A stretch of 64,000 bases of DNA from NCBI GenBank assembly GCA_003116995.1, contig BDSL01000037.1, forward strand, positions 248,001-312,000, given 5' to 3'. The notes under the pieces were generated by a model. It had not been told where the DNA came from, ran no database searches, and saw only the letters and a list, made by a program, of their open reading frames with translations. The position numbers were made by a program, and so were the translations under genes. Below are positions 61,849-64,000 of the stretch, piece by piece; within the stretch, counting starts at the first letter, position 1; each line of letters opens with the position of its first letter. The stretch is from Yamagishiella unicocca. Lineage: Eukaryota; Chlorophyta; Chlorophyceae; Chlamydomonadales; Volvocaceae.

Positions 61849-62251
61849 TGACCGGGCGCCATCGCCCCTACCCTCGCCATTCGTTTTTTGTTGTAAGGAT
61901 GAGTATATTACATAATATCATTGGCGCCAATAAACTACATTCAGCGGTGGGCGAAGATGCGCGTCTTTACACAGAGGGTGCGCTTAGAACTGTCATGTAA
62001 GGTATTAAGGACACCATGTGTCACTAGATGGAACCACCCTAAGCCTTATTGCAGTAACGTTGACGTGTATAGAGCGTGGTTGCATCGCAAGCGGAGCATG
62101 TGTCGTACCCTCTTTTTTCCGTCTTTTCAAGACGATGTCGCGAGTCGCCTAAGATAGACGTGTGGTTCAACCTGAGACTCTCACATTTGAGAGCGAGTGG
62201 CCTTTGACGATAGCTAAAATCGCGGTGGCGTAGTGTTTTTACGAAAGCGCC
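61849..62251. promoter_or_regulatory. Divergent promoter region between the coiled-coil gene and the dihydrolipoamide dehydrogenase gene
   Basis: 403 bp separate the two start codons, which point away from each other. The perfect 12-bp palindrome ATTGGCGCCAAT (61920-61931) combines CCAAT on both strands with a TTGGCGCC core like an E2F site. Whether either factor binds is unknown. Confidence 0.5.
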
Positions 62252-63954
<1,703 letters not shown>

Positions 63955-64000
63955 GTAGGCTCCCGGCCATCCAGGGATGTCACTTCATTCATGCCGTGAC

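Overview
The window reads as nuclear DNA of a eukaryotic green alga. Its genes are split by GT-AG introns, its predicted surface proteins carry extensin-like polyproline stalks, and several interstitial TTTTAGGG runs match the Chlamydomonas-type telomere repeat. A chlorophyte, possibly of the Chlamydomonas/Volvox group, is an inference. No bacterial, plastid or viral gene was recognised.

Positions 1 to about 35,050 hold a cluster of one gene family that I do not recognise. Three complete paralogues can be assembled exon by exon: A (3504-12836, +), B (24030-15574, -) and C (25021-35043, +). Each has ten exons with identical intron phases (1,2,2,1,1,0,1,0,1). Each encodes a signal peptide, a Cys-containing N-terminal domain, several conserved segments, a polyproline stalk, one transmembrane helix and a cytoplasmic tail. 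Intron 2 has a GC donor in all three copies. A and B converge; B and C diverge from about 1 kb of shared upstream DNA. A proline-rich C-terminus at 2-118 is the end of another, cut-off gene. Introns and spacers here are long, lower in GC by eye, and full of small repeats.

Positions about 35,050 to 41,615 have no gene I can support beyond one weak terminal-exon candidate. They hold a repeat with a tRNA-like arm, a short palindromic dispersed repeat, about 490 bp of pure TAT/ATT next to telomere repeats, and a 269-bp tandem duplication.

Positions 61,848 down to 41,616 (- strand) hold one long GC-rich gene of at least 38 short exons for a coiled-coil protein of about 1,760 residues. All 37 introns of the model are phase 0 except four of phase 2. 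Many introns carry minisatellites. Three exons encode tandem coiled-coil repeats, including twelve exact heptads.

A 403-bp divergent promoter region separates it from the first three exons of a mitochondrial-type dihydrolipoamide dehydrogenase gene (62,252 onward, +), which runs off the window. The metabolic gene, the coiled-coil gene and the surface-protein family show no obvious functional link. The family cluster is the part most likely to be undescribed.
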